A stretch of 64,000 nucleotides of DNA from Ancylobacter sonchi (GTDB lineage: Bacteria > Pseudomonadota > Alphaproteobacteria > Rhizobiales > Xanthobacteraceae): NCBI RefSeq assembly GCF_018390695.1, contig NZ_JAHBGF010000046.1:310001-374000 (forward strand), in the 5' to 3' direction. A program made the position numbers and the translations under genes. Shown one piece after another: positions 1 through 8,588 of this stretch. The notes below the pieces were generated by a model. The model saw only the letters and a program-made list of their open reading frames with translations, did not search any database and was not told where the DNA came from. Position 1 is the first letter of the stretch, and every line of letters begins with the position of its first letter.

Positions 1-1
1 C

Positions 2-220
2 TACGGCCTCGCCTCGTCGGTGTGGACCAAGGATATCTCCCGCGGCATGGCGACGGCGGCTCGGCTGCAATATGGCTGCACCTGGGTGAACTGCCATTTC
101 ATGCTGGTGAGCGAGATGCCGCATGGCGGCCTGAAGCAGTCCGGCTACGGCAAGGACCTCTCCGCCTATGCGCTGGAGGACTACACCGTCGTGCGCCACG
201 TCATGGTGAAGAATGGCTGA
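2..220 (+). CDS. Aldehyde dehydrogenase, C-terminal fragment (gamma-aminobutyraldehyde dehydrogenase-like)
   Basis: The reading frame is open from the window edge, so only the last 72 codons are present. The end GLKQSGYGKDLSAYALEDY followed by a V-V-R-H-V tail is typical of NAD-dependent aldehyde dehydrogenases of the gamma-aminobutyraldehyde (PatD/YdcW) type, which oxidise aminoaldehydes made from putrescine. The catalytic Cys and cofactor domain lie outside the window. Two DAO-type flavoenzymes and a polar amino-acid transporter further on (8.6-16.2 kb) make a polyamine role plausible, but that link is inference. The family is secure; the substrate is tentative. Confidence 0.85.
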   Translation, partial: YGLASSVWTKDISRGMATAARLQYGCTWVNCHFMLVSEMPHGGLKQSGYGKDLSAYALEDYTVVRHVMVKNG

Positions 221-312
221 GAACGCTTAGCCGGCTGGTGCGCGGATGCCTCTCCGCCTGTAGGATCGCTGCGCCGCTGTCGCGGCCCGTCGATCCGATC
301 GTGGGGGTCCTC

Positions 313-1242
313 ATGTCGTCCGCCTTCTTGTCCTTGCGCCTGTGGTTCGCCGCCTTCGTCCTGCTCGCCGGCCTGCTGCCGGCGGAAGCCGAGCCAGTCG
401 ATGCGACGCCCCGCATTGCCGTGCTGTGCGCCTTCGAGCCGGAATGGCGGGCCCTGCGCGCCATCGCGACCCATATGGAGGACCACAGCTACAAGGGCGT
501 CCCCATCGTGACCGGCGAGATCGAGGGCAAGCCAGTGGTTCTGGCGATGACCGGGGTGAGCATGGTCAACGCCGCCATGACCACCCAGATGACGCTCGAC
601 CGCTACAACGTCACCCGCATCGTGGTCTCCGGCATCGCCGGCGGCGTCGACCCGTCGCTGAACATCGGCGACATCGCGGTGCCGGCGCGCTGGGGCCAGT
701 ATCTCGACGTGATCCTGGCGCGTGAGACGCCGCAGGGCTTCAAGCTGCCGTCGGACGACACGCCGGAATTCGCCAATTTCGGCATGATCTTCCCGCGCGG
801 CGTGCGGGTGTTCCGCGAAGGCCAGGCAAGCTCGCCCCGGCAATTCTGGTTCGACGTCGATCCCGCCCTGCTCGAGGTCGCCCGCAAGACCGAGGCGGAA
901 ACCGACAACCAGCTTCAGCGCTGCAACGGTGCCAATGTGTGCCTGATGAAGCCACCGCGCGTGCGGGTCGGTGGCAGCGGGGTGTCGGGCACCGCCTTCG
1001 TCGATAATGCCGCCTTCCGCAGCTACACCTTCAATACCTTCAAGGCGCAGGTGCTGGACATGGAAAGCGCCGCTATCGCCCATGTGGCGACCACCAACGA
1101 CGTGCCGTTCATCGTCTTCCGCGCGCTGTCGGATCTCGCGGGCGGCGGGCCGGGCGAGAACGAGATGCATGTCTTCATGGATCTGGCGGCGAATAATTCC
1201 GCAGCGGTGATGCGGACCTTCCTCAAGGCTCTGCCGGATTGA
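313..1242 (+). CDS. Exported phosphorylase-superfamily nucleosidase-like protein (MTA/SAH nucleosidase fold)
   Basis: A 309-residue protein if started at ATG 313; the frame stays open upstream to 22, but that part overlaps the preceding gene and has no signal. The first 29 residues form a signal peptide (hydrophobic FAAFVLLAGLLPAEA). The mature part begins IAVLCAFEPEW and carries SGIAGGVDPSLNIGDI and VLDMESAAIAHVA, the latter matching the Glu-containing substrate site of MTA/SAH nucleosidases, then RALSDLAGG with the general-acid Asp. Such enzymes cleave purine nucleosides to free base. Most are cytosolic, so a signal peptide points to a periplasmic form that may scavenge nucleosides. An insertion around 230-330 residues carries two Cys (QRCNGANVC). 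It stands alone between the dehydrogenase and the RND genes. Confidence 0.82.
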   Translation: MSSAFLSLRLWFAAFVLLAGLLPAEAEPVDATPRIAVLCAFEPEWRALRAIATHMEDHSYKGVPIVTGEIEGKPVVLAMTGVSMVNAAMTTQMTLDRYNVTRIVVSGIAGGVDPSLNIGDIAVPARWGQYLDVILARETPQGFKLPSDDTPEFANFGMIFPRGVRVFREGQASSPRQFWFDVDPALLEVARKTEAETDNQLQRCNGANVCLMKPPRVRVGGSGVSGTAFVDNAAFRSYTFNTFKAQVLDMESAAIAHVATTNDVPFIVFRALSDLAGGGPGENEMHVFMDLAANNSAAVMRTFLKALPD

Positions 1243-1395
1243 GCCGGCCGCTTGTGGTATGATCGGCACGGTCCTCGATGAAGTGATCGTTCTCCTGCGA
1301 ATATGACGAAGTTTTAAGTTGGAACTTGCGGAGAGTTCGGCACTGTCGGTCGCTTGGCGTCATTTTGCGGCGCAGTGACGAACGAGGGAAGCTGT

Positions 1396-2496
1396 ATGCG
1401 ACGCGTGACGGGCCTGCTTCTATGTCTGGCCGTGCTGGCGGGAGCGGGAGCGCTCGCCCATCGGCAGGGATGGATCGCGAGTGGCCTGTCCGCCGTGAAG
1501 GGCGAGGCCCGCGCCGCCCCCGAGGCGCGCCCGGCTCCCCGCATCCCGGTCGAGGTCGCTGCCGCCCGTAAGGAACAAGTTACCGCCGACATCCGCTCGA
1601 TCGGCACGCTGCAATCGGACGAGTCGGTCAAACTCGCCGGTGAGGTTGCCGGCCGGATCGAGAAGATCAACTTCAGGGAAGGCGAGCATGTGCAAGCCGG
1701 CGACGCGCTGGTGCAGCTCGACGCTGCGCTGGTCAGGGCGTCGCTGGAGGAGACCGAGGCGCGGCTCGAACTCGCCAAGGCCAATTTCGAGCGCGCCCAA
1801 CGGCTGCAGCAGAGTGGCTCCGGTACCGCGCGGGCGCTCGACGAGGCGAAGGCCGAGCTCAACACCTCCTCGGCACTGATCGATTCGCAGAAGGTGCAGA
1901 TTGCCAAGCATACCATCGGCGCGCCGTTCGACGGTGTCGTCGGCCTGCGCTCGGTGTCGGTCGGTGCCTATGTCCCGGTCGGCACCGCGCTGGTGAACCT
2001 CGAAAAGATCGACGTGCTGAAGCTCGACTTCAAGGTGCCCGAGGTGTTCCTGCGGCAGATCACGCCGGGCCAGAATGTCGAGATCGTCGTCGATGCCATG
2101 CCGGATCGCAGCTTCACCGGCACCGTCTACGCCATCGACCCGATGGTGGATGTCGACGGCCGCTCGCTCAGCGTGCGCGCGCGCCTGCAAAATCCGCAGC
2201 TGATGCTCCGCCCCGGCCTGTTCGTGCGGGTGGTGGTGAAGGGCCTCGAAAGCCGCGAGACGGTGTTCGTGCCGGAGAGCGCCATCGTGCCGCGCGGGCA
2301 GGAACGCTTCGTCTGGCTGGTGGCCGACGGCAAGGCCAAGGAAACCAAGGTCGCGCTCGGCCAGCGCCGGGCCGGCGAGGTGGAGATCGTCAAAGGCGTG
2401 CCCGCCGGCGCCAGCGTCGTGGTCGCCGGTCAGGCGCGGCTGCGCAACGGCGCCGCGGTGGAGGTGGTGTCGACCCCGCCCGCCACGCAGAGCTGA
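1396..2496 (+). CDS. RND efflux periplasmic adaptor (membrane fusion protein)
   Basis: 366 residues. ATG 1396 is preferred over 1354 because GAGGGAAG precedes it and an N-terminal membrane anchor (LLLCLAVLAGAGALA) follows at once. The order is the MFP pattern: beta-barrel and lipoyl strand (SVKLAGEVAGRIEKI near 75-90, GEHVQAGDALVQLD), a helical hairpin rich in Glu/Ala/Lys (about 110-165), the second lipoyl half (GAPFDGVVGLRSV), then barrel and membrane-proximal domains. The adaptor links an inner-membrane RND pump to an outer-membrane channel. The RND permease follows after 9 bases, so the two are cotranscribed. No TolC-type gene lies nearby. The exported compound cannot be read from sequence. 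Confidence 0.93.
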   Translation: MRRVTGLLLCLAVLAGAGALAHRQGWIASGLSAVKGEARAAPEARPAPRIPVEVAAARKEQVTADIRSIGTLQSDESVKLAGEVAGRIEKINFREGEHVQAGDALVQLDAALVRASLEETEARLELAKANFERAQRLQQSGSGTARALDEAKAELNTSSALIDSQKVQIAKHTIGAPFDGVVGLRSVSVGAYVPVGTALVNLEKIDVLKLDFKVPEVFLRQITPGQNVEIVVDAMPDRSFTGTVYAIDPMVDVDGRSLSVRARLQNPQLMLRPGLFVRVVVKGLESRETVFVPESAIVPRGQERFVWLVADGKAKETKVALGQRRAGEVEIVKGVPAGASVVVAGQARLRNGAAVEVVSTPPATQS

Positions 2497-2505
2497 GGCG
2501 CGACG

Positions 2506-5500
2506 ATGGGTATCTCCGAGCTGTGCATCCGCCGCCCGGTCTTCGCCACGGTGCTGAGCCTGCTGATGGTGCTGGTCGGCATCGTCTCCTACAGCCGCCT
2601 CACCGTGCGCGAATACCCGAACATCGACGAGCCGGTGGTGTCGGTCGTCACCAGCTATCCCGGCGCCTCGGCGAGCATCGTCGAGAGCCAGGTCACGCAG
2701 GTGCTGGAAGGCTCCATTGCCGGCATCGAGGGCATCGACGTCCTCGAATCCACCAGCCGCTCGGAATCCAGCCGCATCACCGTACGCTTCCGCCTCGAAG
2801 TGAACCCCGACGTGGCGGCGAGCGACGTGCGCGACCGGGTGAGCCGGGTGCGCCAGCGCCTGCCGGACGAGATCGACGAGCCGGTGATCTCCAAGGTCGA
2901 GGCCGACGCCCAGCCGGTGGTGTTCGTCGTCTTCCGCTCCGACCGCATGAACGCGCTGGAGCTGTCGGACTATATCGACCGCTACGTCGTCGACCGCTTC
3001 AAGAATCTCACCGGCGTCGCCGATGTGCAGATCTATGGCGAGCGGCGCTACGCCATGCGCATCTGGATCGATCGCGAGCGCCTCGCTGCCTATGAGCTGA
3101 CGGTGCAGGACGTCGAGGATTCGCTGCGCGCCCAGAATGTCGAGATTCCCTCCGGTCGCATCGAAAGTGCGGATCGCGAGTTCAACGTGCTCTCGCGCAC
3201 CGCCCTCGCCACCGTCGAGCAGTTCGACGACATCGTGGTCAAGCGCGCCAACGGTGCGCAGGTGCGCCTCGCCGACGTCGCCCGCGTCGAGCTGGGCGCG
3301 GCGGATGAGCGACGCTCCAGCCGGTTCAATGGCGGACAGGCGATCATCGTCGGCATCATCAAGCAGGCAGTGGCCAATCCGCTCGACGTGTCGGCCGGCG
3401 TGCGCGGCGTGCTGCCGGAGATCAACGCGTCGCTGCCGGAGGGCATGAGCGCCACGGTCGGTCAGGACAACTCGGTGTTCATCGACCGCTCGATCCGGGC
3501 GGTGTTCCACACCATCCTCGAGGCGGTGGTGCTGGTGGTGCTGGTGATCGTGATCTTCCTGCGCTCGTTCCGGGCGTCGCTGATCCCGGTGATCACCATA
3601 CCGATCTCGCTGATCACCACCTTCGCGCTGATGTTCGCGCTGGGCTTCAGCGTCAACACGCTGACGCTGCTGGCGATGGTGCTCGCCATCGGCCTCGTGG
3701 TCGACGACGCCATCGTGGTGCTGGAGAACATCTTCCGTCACATCGAGCACGGCATGAAGCCGATCCCCGCCGCCATCAAGGGCGCGAAGGAGATCGGCTT
3801 TGCGGTCATCGCCATGACGCTGACGCTCGCCGCCGTCTATGCGCCGGTCGCCTTCGCCGCCGGCCGTACCGGGCGACTGTTTACCGAGTTCGCGCTGACG
3901 CTCGCCGGCGCGGTGCTGGTCTCCGGTTTCGTGGCGCTCACGCTCACGCCGATGATGTGCTCGCGCCTGCTCAAGCACGAGGCCAATCCCGGCCGGGTCT
4001 CCGCCTTCGTCGAGCGTGGCCTGCGCGGTCTTGAGGAAGGCTATCGGCGGCTGCTCGGCGGCGTGCTGAAAATGCGGGCGCTGGTGCTGCTGCTGGCCCT
4101 CGCAGTGGCTGGTGCCAGCGCGTATTTCTTCGCCGTGCTGCCCTCCGAGCTGTCGCCGGTGGAGGATCGTGGCACGGTGCGCGTGACCGGCAACGGGCCG
4201 GAAGGCTCCACGCTCGCCTACACCTCCCGTTATACCGGCCAGATCGACAGCATTCTCGGCAAGATCCCCGAGCTGGATTCGGTGCTGATCATCAACGGCA
4301 TGCCGGAGGTGAACCGCTTCCTGGTCATGGGCCGCCTGAAGGATTGGGACGAGCGCGAGCGCCGCCAGCAGGACATCGTCGCGGCGACCACGCCGCAGCT
4401 GCGGCGCATCGCCGGCGTCAACGCCTATGCCAACAATCCGGCCTCGCTGGGTGCTTCCAACAATTCGCGGCCGATCGAGTTCGTTGTCCAGACCTCCGGC
4501 ACCTATGAGGAACTGGACCAGTACGTCACCCAGTTCCTCGGCCGCGTCGCCGATTATCCCGGCCTCGTCAGCGTCGACAGCGATCTCAAGCTCAACAAGC
4601 CGGAGATCTCCGTCACCATCGACCGCGCCAAGGCGGCGGATCTCGGCATCGACGTCGCGGTGCTCGGCCGGACGCTGGAGAGCCTGCTCGGTGGCCGGCA
4701 GGTGACGCGCTTCGAGGTCGGCGGCGAGCAATATGACGTCTATGTCCAGCTCGATGCCCGCAATCGCGCCTCGCCGACCACGCTCGACACCATTTATCTG
4801 CGCGCGGCGGGCGGGCAGATGGTGCAGCTCGCCAACCTCGTCACCGTGCGCGAGACGGTGGCGCCGCAGGAGCTCAAGCGCTTCAACCAGATGCGTTCGG
4901 CCACCATCTCGGCCAATCTGGCGCCCGGCTTCTCGCAGGGCGATGCGCTCGCCTTCCTCGATCAGTCGGCGCGGGAGGTGCTGCCCGATACGGTGCGTAC
5001 CGACGTCGCCGGCCAGAGCCGCGAATTCCGTGCCGCCGGGCAGAGCCTTGCCATCGTCTTCGTGCTGGCGCTCGGCTTCATCTATCTGGTGCTGGCGGCG
5101 CAGTTCGAGAGCTTCCGCGACCCGGTGATCATCATGCTCACCGTGCCGCTCTCCATGACCGGCGCGCTCGCCGCGCTCTACTATGCCGGCGGCACACTCA
5201 ACGTCTATTCGCAGATCGGCCTCGTCACGCTGGTCGGCCTGATCACCAAGCACGGCATCCTGATCGTTGAATTCGCCAACCAGCAGCAGGAAGCCGGGTT
5301 CGATCGGCGTGCGGCGGTGATCGAGGCAGCGGTGCTGCGCCTGCGGCCGATCCTGATGACCACCGGCGCCATGGTGCTCGGCGCGGTGCCGCTGGCGCTC
5401 GCCACCGGCGCCGGCGCCGAGAGCCGGCAGCAGATCGGCTGGGTGATCGTCGGCGGCATGACGCTCGGCACGCTGCTCACCCTGTTCGTGGTGCCGACGG

Positions 5501-5586
5501 TCTATTCGCTGATCGGCCGCATCCACACTCATCCGGCAGCCGAGGTGGTGCCCACCCCGGTGCATGTACCGGCGCCCGCCGAGTAG
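2506..5586 (+). CDS. RND-family efflux permease (HAE1/AcrB-like)
   Basis: 1026 residues, normal for a proton-driven RND pump. It starts MGISELCIRRPVFATVL, the standard amphipathic lead into TM1, followed by a large porter loop with REYPNIDEPVVSV and SYPGASASIVESQVTQ. The proton-relay motif GLVVDDAIVVLEN places the Asp pair at residues 400-401. A second repeat ends with the TM10-12 block (LTVPLSMTGALAALYY, LVGLITKHGILIVEFANQ). The partner of Asp pairs, a Lys, is in that last motif (ITKHG). It pumps compounds from membrane or periplasm outward with the adaptor just upstream. A terminator hairpin overlaps its stop codon. Drug, solvent or metabolite specificity is unknown. Confidence 0.95.
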   Translation: MGISELCIRRPVFATVLSLLMVLVGIVSYSRLTVREYPNIDEPVVSVVTSYPGASASIVESQVTQVLEGSIAGIEGIDVLESTSRSESSRITVRFRLEVNPDVAASDVRDRVSRVRQRLPDEIDEPVISKVEADAQPVVFVVFRSDRMNALELSDYIDRYVVDRFKNLTGVADVQIYGERRYAMRIWIDRERLAAYELTVQDVEDSLRAQNVEIPSGRIESADREFNVLSRTALATVEQFDDIVVKRANGAQVRLADVARVELGAADERRSSRFNGGQAIIVGIIKQAVANPLDVSAGVRGVLPEINASLPEGMSATVGQDNSVFIDRSIRAVFHTILEAVVLVVLVIVIFLRSFRASLIPVITIPISLITTFALMFALGFSVNTLTLLAMVLAIGLVVDDAIVVLENIFRHIEHGMKPIPAAIKGAKEIGFAVIAMTLTLAAVYAPVAFAAGRTGRLFTEFALTLAGAVLVSGFVALTLTPMMCSRLLKHEANPGRVSAFVERGLRGLEEGYRRLLGGVLKMRALVLLLALAVAGASAYFFAVLPSELSPVEDRGTVRVTGNGPEGSTLAYTSRYTGQIDSILGKIPELDSVLIINGMPEVNRFLVMGRLKDWDERERRQQDIVAATTPQLRRIAGVNAYANNPASLGASNNSRPIEFVVQTSGTYEELDQYVTQFLGRVADYPGLVSVDSDLKLNKPEISVTIDRAKAADLGIDVAVLGRTLESLLGGRQVTRFEVGGEQYDVYVQLDARNRASPTTLDTIYLRAAGGQMVQLANLVTVRETVAPQELKRFNQMRSATISANLAPGFSQGDALAFLDQSAREVLPDTVRTDVAGQSREFRAAGQSLAIVFVLALGFIYLVLAAQFESFRDPVIIMLTVPLSMTGALAALYYAGGTLNVYSQIGLVTLVGLITKHGILIVEFANQQQEAGFDRRAAVIEAAVLRLRPILMTTGAMVLGAVPLALATGAGAESRQQIGWVIVGGMTLGTLLTLFVVPTVYSLIGRIHTHPAAEVVPTPVHVPAPAE

Positions 5587-5602
5587 CGGGCGCCGCCTTT
5601 GT
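5571..5602 (+). terminator. Intrinsic terminator overlapping the RND permease stop codon
   Basis: GGCGCCCGC (5571-5579) pairs perfectly with GCGGGCGCC (5586-5594) around a 6-base loop that contains most of the TAG stop, followed by a short T-rich stretch (CCTTTGTT). It sits between convergent genes and probably ends the RND transcript, perhaps also the opposing one. The T-tract is weak. Confidence 0.6.
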
Positions 5603-6898
5603 TCAGAGCCCGTATTGCGCGCGGGCGTAGCTGCCGAGGCCGACGGCATCGAGCCGGGCCAGCGGCGCGAGGAACGTCACCTGGATGACGCCGGGCGCCC
5701 GGCCGATCTCGATGGCGCCGTTCACCGTCGCGCGGTTGCGCACCTCGGCGACCGTGATGCCGAGCAGCTTCGCCGCCCGCTCCAGCCCGTTGTCGATGGC
5801 GGCGTTCATGGTGGCGGCGGTGCCGACCACCGAGACTGGTGCCAGCTCCTCGGTCGCCTCGACGCCCCATTGCACAGCGAGCCGCGCCGCCGCCTGCTTC
5901 TCGGCGGGCGAGAACGGCCGGGCGAGCGGGGGCAGATCCTCCAGAAGCGGGAACAGCACCGGCCCGTCGATGGGATAGTCCTTCACGACTTCGACCTGCA
6001 GCGTCACCGAGCCGGAGACGTCCATGGTATGGCCGGCGATCTCGCCATCGCCCTGGGCGGCATGCATGTCGCCCATATAGACGCCGGCACCCTTCACTTT
6101 CACCGGGGCGATCAGGATCGCGCCGGCGCGCACGGCATCAATGTCCATATGGCCGTCGGTCTTGTGCGTGGCGAGCTGCTCGGCGGTGATGGCGTAGGGG
6201 TGTGGGGCGCCGACCAGGAAGGCGCCGAAGTCGCCGGCATTGTGCGAATCCGGCATCGGCATGGACGGCGTGGTGCCGAGCTGGCCGAGGAAGGGGCGTA
6301 GCCGCACCATCACACCGGGCATGTCGGCCGGCGCATAGGTGAGGATCGAATGCTGCACCGATTTGTCGGGCAGGGCGGCATAGTGGCTCGCTTCGCGGGC
6401 GATGGTGTCGGCGGCGGCGCGCGGCACGGTCAGCCCGACGCCGTGGGCATGGTCGAAGGTCACCGTGTAGCCGTGGACGATCTCGAACGGCTTGACCGGA
6501 TTGCCGCACTTGTCGCAGCGGACGGCGTCCTGGCCGATGCCTTCGACATGGGTTTCCGGCCAGATCTGGTCGCAGACCGGGCAGCGCGCCGCGACATAAG
6601 GATCGCCTACGCAGAAGCCGGCCGGCGAGCTGTCATGGCCCGATGCGGTGGCGAGCGAGGTGACGGTGATGTCGCGGATGCGGATCGCGACGCCGTCGCC
6701 CGGCTCGGCACCCTCGACGAAGACAGGGCGGGTCACCTCATGGCCGCCGCGCAGGCGCGGGGTGATCATCGGCCCCCAGCAACCCGGCGCGGTATTGGCG
6801 ATGATGGTACCGCCATTCTGCAGCGGGCCGAGCATGGGCTCGCCGGGATCGAGAACGCTGTTGGTGAAGCCCTGGACGACCACGCTGCGTTGCGCCAT
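5603..6898 (-). CDS. Acetamidase/formamidase family protein with a four-Cys zinc-ribbon insert
   Basis: 431 residues from the ATG at 6898, which follows a strong GGAGGAGGAAA; the longer frame to 6943 would put this ribosome site inside the coding region. The FmdA/AmdA family hydrolyses formamide or short amides to ammonia and acid. Family features include TAPGCWGPMITPRL near 36-50, the acidic GDGVAIRIRDI, VGDMHAAQGDGE and MDVSGSVTLQVEV. Residues 106-131 hold CPVC and CDKC, a likely structural zinc site. It is convergent with the RND operon and upstream of marC on the same strand. It likely supplies nitrogen from amides; the true substrate is unknown. Confidence 0.88.
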   Translation of the reverse strand: MAQRSVVVQGFTNSVLDPGEPMLGPLQNGGTIIANTAPGCWGPMITPRLRGGHEVTRPVFVEGAEPGDGVAIRIRDITVTSLATASGHDSSPAGFCVGDPYVAARCPVCDQIWPETHVEGIGQDAVRCDKCGNPVKPFEIVHGYTVTFDHAHGVGLTVPRAAADTIAREASHYAALPDKSVQHSILTYAPADMPGVMVRLRPFLGQLGTTPSMPMPDSHNAGDFGAFLVGAPHPYAITAEQLATHKTDGHMDIDAVRAGAILIAPVKVKGAGVYMGDMHAAQGDGEIAGHTMDVSGSVTLQVEVVKDYPIDGPVLFPLLEDLPPLARPFSPAEKQAAARLAVQWGVEATEELAPVSVVGTAATMNAAIDNGLERAAKLLGITVAEVRNRATVNGAIEIGRAPGVIQVTFLAPLARLDAVGLGSYARAQYGL

Positions 6899-6985
6899 GC
6901 CGATTTCCTCCTCCGGTGAATGGCCTGAGGCGCACTCTAGCATCCGGTATCGGGAGACCCATGCCCCAACGGTTGCAATGGCCGC

Positions 6986-7621
6986 TCAGCTGCGCCAGTT
7001 GGGGAACACGCTGCCGAGCGCGCCGGTGATCATCTCCATCGCGATGGCGGCGAGGATGATGCCCATCAGCCGCTTCGAGATCGACAGGGCCGTCGGCGAG
7101 AGCTTGCCACCGATCACCGGCGCGAGTGCCATCGCTGCGGCGAAGAAGACGAGATAGCCGAACAGCCCGACATAGTAGCCGGCGAGGCTCTCCGGCGTGC
7201 GGGCTTCCTGCGCGAACACGATGAGCGTCGCCATGGTGCCGGGGCCCATCGCAATGGGCAGGCCCAGCGGGTAGACGCCGACATTCGCCACCGTCTCGAA
7301 ATGCTGCTGCTCGGCCTCGGTGCCCTGGTGCGAGGTGTGATCGTCGCCACTGAGCATGGAAAGCGCGATCATCAGCACGATCAGACCGCCGGCGAGCCGG
7401 AAATGGGAGACGTCGATGCCGAACATGGACAGCACCGCGTGGCCGGCGAGGGCGCAGACGAGCGCGCCCGCTGTGACGGTGAGGATCATGGCGATCAGTG
7501 CGCCGCGGCGCTGCGCCGGGGTCAGGTCGGCGGTCAGCGCCAGGAACACCGGGATGGTGCTGAGCGGGTTCATGATCGCGAACAGCGCCGCGAACAACTT
7601 CGCCGTCAGTGTGAAGTCCAT
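6986..7621 (-). CDS. MarC family integral membrane protein
   Basis: 211 residues with six hydrophobic segments. Family signatures are FAIMNPLSTIPVFLALT near the N terminus, GGLIVLMIALSML in the middle, and the YPLGLPIAMGPGTMATLIV stretch, where MarC proteins carry P-x-P-x-x-x-GPG. The protein sits in the inner membrane; despite its name, the family has not been firmly linked to multidrug resistance and its substrate is unsettled. It is transcribed toward the acetamidase with an 87-base gap. The start, ATG at 7621, gives a TM segment within the first 25 residues as expected. Confidence 0.92.
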   Translation of the reverse strand: MDFTLTAKLFAALFAIMNPLSTIPVFLALTADLTPAQRRGALIAMILTVTAGALVCALAGHAVLSMFGIDVSHFRLAGGLIVLMIALSMLSGDDHTSHQGTEAEQQHFETVANVGVYPLGLPIAMGPGTMATLIVFAQEARTPESLAGYYVGLFGYLVFFAAAMALAPVIGGKLSPTALSISKRLMGIILAAIAMEMITGALGSVFPNWRS

Positions 7622-7882
7622 GTGATGGGCGCCTATACGATTGATTTTGCGTAGTATTTTATCGAATGTGTTGCATTCGTCCTAACGCGCGGCGCTTTGG
7701 GCGCACATCATCGGTTTCCGTGCAGCGGTCTCTGGAACGGTAATGGAGGGATGTTACAGTCTTTCGGCGTGCGGGAGGGGCGGGCTGGCCGGTGAGGCTG
7801 GTGCGGTGGCCGGTCGGAACAGCACCGTGCCGTTTGTCCCAGCCTAGGCCGTCACCGTCCGTCGCAATATTGGAGGCCTGTC
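7622..7882. other. Divergent intergenic region between marC and a hydrolase gene
   Basis: About 260 bases between two divergently read genes, so it must hold both promoters. The first 60 bases next to marC are AT-rich (for example TATACGATTGATTTTG). I see no tRNA, clear hairpin or riboswitch. Confidence 0.5.
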
Positions 7883-8497
7883 GTGCATTCCTGGCGTCGT
7901 CTCGTCCTGCTGGCCGCGCTGGCATTCCCGCTGGCGCATGCGTCCACCGCCGCCAACGCCCATTCGCGCCCCAAGACCTCGACGGTGCCCGAGCGCACCG
8001 ACACCCGCGTCTATCTGATGCGCGGGCTTTTCGGGGTGTTCTCGCTCGGCATGGACGATCTCGCCGGCAAGCTGCGGGCGGTCGGCTACAGCGCGGAGAT
8101 CTTCGCCTGGGACCAGTGGCAGCAGGTGCAGGCGCTCGCCGCGCAGCGCTATGCGGCGGGCGGGCCGGGCACCGTCGTGGTGATCGGCCACTCGCTCGGC
8201 GCCAATTCGGTATTCAGCGTCGCCGACGGGCTGCAGCGGCGCAAGATCCCGGTCTATCTGGCCGTGACCTTCGATGCGACCAAGCCGCAGCCAGTGCCGT
8301 TCAACGTCGCCAATTTCGTCAATGTCTGGGCCCGCAACGGCTTTGGCACGCCGGTACAGGCGTTGCCCGGCTACCCCGGCAACCTGCAGAATTTCGACCT
8401 GTCCGGCAAGCCGGGCGCCGACCACCAGAACATCGACCGCCTCGACCAGTTCCACCAGCTGATCCTCGCCCAGCTGAACGAGCTGACCAACCAGTAG
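7883..8497 (+). CDS. Small exported alpha/beta-hydrolase-like protein
   Basis: 204 residues. Residues 1-26 look like a signal peptide (LVLLAALAFPLAHASTAANA), so the protein probably acts in the periplasm. VVVIGHSLGAN contains the nucleophile elbow G-H-S-L-G with Ser104, as in lipases and thioesterases. Asp (TFDATKP, near 132) and His (GADHQNIDR, near 180) are candidate partners. The protein is shorter than usual esterases and resembles the thioesterase-like proteins common in Hyphomicrobiales. The substrate is unknown. The gene reads toward the oxidoreductase gene at 8589, and three 15-base repeats fill the gap. Confidence 0.7.
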   Translation: MHSWRRLVLLAALAFPLAHASTAANAHSRPKTSTVPERTDTRVYLMRGLFGVFSLGMDDLAGKLRAVGYSAEIFAWDQWQQVQALAAQRYAAGGPGTVVVIGHSLGANSVFSVADGLQRRKIPVYLAVTFDATKPQPVPFNVANFVNVWARNGFGTPVQALPGYPGNLQNFDLSGKPGADHQNIDRLDQFHQLILAQLNELTNQ

Positions 8498-8510
8498 GAA
8501 GCCGCCCCGC

Positions 8511-8555
8511 CATGCCGCGCGCTGCCATGCCGCGCGCTGCCATGCCGCGCGCCGC
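8511..8555. repeat. Three tandem 15-bp repeats between convergent genes
   Basis: The unit CATGCCGCGCGCTGC occurs at 8511-8525 and 8526-8540 exactly, and at 8541-8555 with one change (CGCGCGCCGC at its end). It lies in the 91-base gap between the hydrolase and oxidoreductase stop codons, so it codes for nothing. A strand-slippage microsatellite is likely. Confidence 0.9.
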
Positions 8556-8588
8556 CCGGGATGGGCGGCGGCACGGCTGCACGCTGGT

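Noticed and set aside
1420..5649. A 1409-codon open frame on the minus strand
   Set aside because: It lies antisense to the RND adaptor and permease, whose plus-strand proteins match their families over full length. Its composition (His, Arg, Ala, Asp) is typical of an antisense frame in GC-rich DNA.
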